Positions 63,407-64,000 of a stretch of 64,000 bases of DNA are shown one piece after another (positions within the stretch are counted from its first letter, which is position 1; every line of letters starts with the position of its first letter). The DNA comes from Bacteroidales bacterium (GTDB lineage Bacteria; Bacteroidota; Bacteroidia; Bacteroidales; JAQUTK01): NCBI GenBank assembly GCA_028709785.1, contig JAQUTK010000012.1:30738-94737 (forward strand), in the 5' to 3' direction. The position numbers were made by a program, and so were the translations under genes. Below the pieces are notes generated by a model that made no database searches, was not told the origin of the DNA, and saw nothing but the letters and a program-made list of their open reading frames with translations.

Positions 63407-63860
63407 CGACTTGACATGAAAGTATGTGACTTTTTGAGGTCATATTATTATAAATTGAAACAAAAGAATCCTGTAATTGCGAGATCGCACCAAAAAGAGA
63501 AAAAGAATAGTCTATTCAATCTAATCAACAAACCGACCTGTCGTTTTATAGAAACAGGGGATCTCCATGGAAACTGTTCCGAATTTCTGTTTGATCTATA
63601 AATCACTGCTTCGGAATAACGAAAGAGAAGAATCAGCGAAGCAAAGGGAGCAAAGCCAAAAGATAAACTGAGCGATAAAGAACGCTTTTTCATTTCAAAG
63701 CACGAAACAATTATTTCAAAGTTTGAAACGAAGAACCGATCTGTAAGCTGATCACTTTTTCAACAGGGTAGTAACTAAAATTCGTCCAGTCAGAGGGCAA
63801 AAGATAACAGGGAAAAAGGGTAGTCCTTCTTGAAGCTGAGGGAAAGCGATCGGGAAAATC
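63407..63860. other. Region without a recognisable gene
   Basis: Only short frames (61-81 codons on either strand) occur and none resembles a known protein. The sequence has the look of a degraded or non-coding stretch: A-rich, with short repeats such as cgatcgg at 63847 and 63860. No RNA gene was recognised. Confidence 0.5.
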
Positions 63861-63873
63861 GATCGGACATAAG

Positions 63874-63913
63874 AAGAGGCTGTCTCAAAATAGATTGAGG
63901 CAGTCTTTTTTTT
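63874..63913 (+). terminator. Terminator-like hairpin near the right edge, possible IS end
   Basis: A 15-bp stem with three G-U pairs (63874-63888 with 63895-63909), a 6-nt loop and a run of eight T to 63913. No plus-strand gene ends before it (the last, birA, stops at 59155). The sequence gaggctgtctcaaaa also resembles insertion sequence termini that carry protective terminators. Confidence 0.6.
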
Positions 63914-63924
63914 ATGCTCAATAA

Positions 63925-63956
63925 TTTGTTGATATAAAAAAGAATGATTATATTTA
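63925..63956 (+). promoter_or_regulatory. Promoter-like pair before a possible right-edge gene
   Basis: TTTG at 63925-63928, 20 nt, then TATATTTA at 63949-63956 (one mismatch to TAnnTTTG). It points to an ATG at 63981. Confidence 0.4.
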
Positions 63957-63980
63957 TGTCGTTGATATACAAATAAATAT

Positions 63981-64000
63981 ATGCGATTCAAAGAATATAT
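63981..64000 (+). CDS. Possible start of a gene running off the window (first codons only)
   Basis: An ATG at 63981 is followed by an open frame (MRFKEY) to the edge. It lies 25 bp downstream of the promoter-like pair and behind the hairpin at 63874-63913, the layout expected for a transposase gene at the left end of an insertion sequence. Six codons are too few to name a product. Confidence 0.25.

Noticed and set aside
63448..63693. 81-codon minus-strand frame in the right-edge gap
   Set aside because: No ribosome site or promoter and repetitive S/L/F composition; no similarity to a known family could be recognised.
6680..63913. Shared gaggctgtc words at 6685 and 63876 as two ends of one element
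   Set aside because: The copy at 6685 is part of a compact perfect terminator between convergent genes, with 57 kb of core genes in between; this is coincidental use of similar terminator stems.
63752..63991. 79-codon minus-strand frame near the right edge
   Set aside because: It runs through the hairpin at 63874-63913 and the promoter-like pair, so coding is unlikely.

Overview
The window looks like a chromosomal segment of a Bacteroidales bacterium close to Bacteroides. The evidence is Bacteroidetes-type promoter boxes (TAnnTTTG, sometimes with TTG/TTTG about 18-20 nt upstream), weak Shine-Dalgarno signals, an outer-membrane-type lipoprotein with an acidic export signal, several secreted glycosidases, a DUF2723 protein, a glycine-lipid acyltransferase pair, and secreted proteins with tails resembling type IX secretion (T9SS) sorting domains. 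No rRNA, tRNA, CRISPR array or complete mobile element was recognised. The species is not identifiable by eye.

Layout. 1-684 is the C-terminal end of an M16 peptidase. 744-17946 (minus strand) is the division and cell wall (dcw) cluster, transcribed from right to left: rsmH, ftsL-like, ftsI-type PBP, murE, mraY, murD, ftsW, murG, murC, then ftsQ, ftsA, ftsZ and a YqeY-like gene. Two things are unusual: no mraZ precedes rsmH, and an opposite-strand gene for a secreted protein with three lamin-tail domains sits between murC and ftsQ with its own terminator. ftsQAZ must therefore have a separate promoter. 18326-21919 (plus) holds a PlsC-like/GNAT acyltransferase pair (probable glycine-lipid synthesis), menA and a CPBP membrane protease.

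22049-27764 (minus) is a carbohydrate block: a beta-propeller glycosidase-like protein, a GH20 hexosaminidase and a GH71/GH99-like lipoprotein. A perfect 68-nt palindrome separates the first from the other two. 27957-37448 (plus) has PBP1A, a DUF2723 (TMEM260-like) membrane protein, a CE4 deacetylase, queG and a surface lipoprotein. 37508-42350 has a seven-TM AraC regulator, a DUF3109 protein, gpmI, a PAP2 phosphatase and an RsmI-like methyltransferase. 42415-45638 has a DPP-IV-like S9 peptidase and a YhcC-type radical SAM protein.

45749-56081 is the most unusual stretch: a 1,042-residue secreted protein, a GH35 beta-galactosidase and a 1,447-residue papain-like protease carrying FN3, LamG and PKD modules. 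56224-59155 (plus) encodes an LtaS-like sulfatase-fold membrane enzyme, YraN and BirA. 59158-63305 (minus) is an apparent operon of an XRE-cupin regulator, an acyl-CoA synthetase and a heparinase II/III-like lyase. The last 600 bp has no convincing complete gene. It ends with a strong hairpin, a promoter-like pair and an ATG, which may be the left edge of an insertion sequence or a new gene.

The window is mostly core metabolism and envelope biogenesis with accessory polysaccharide- and protein-degrading genes. I did not find a clearly new defence or mobile system. The best leads are the lamin-tail insertion in the dcw cluster, the secreted papain-like modular protease and its neighbours, and the acyltransferase pair with palindromes next to an mraZ-less dcw cluster.
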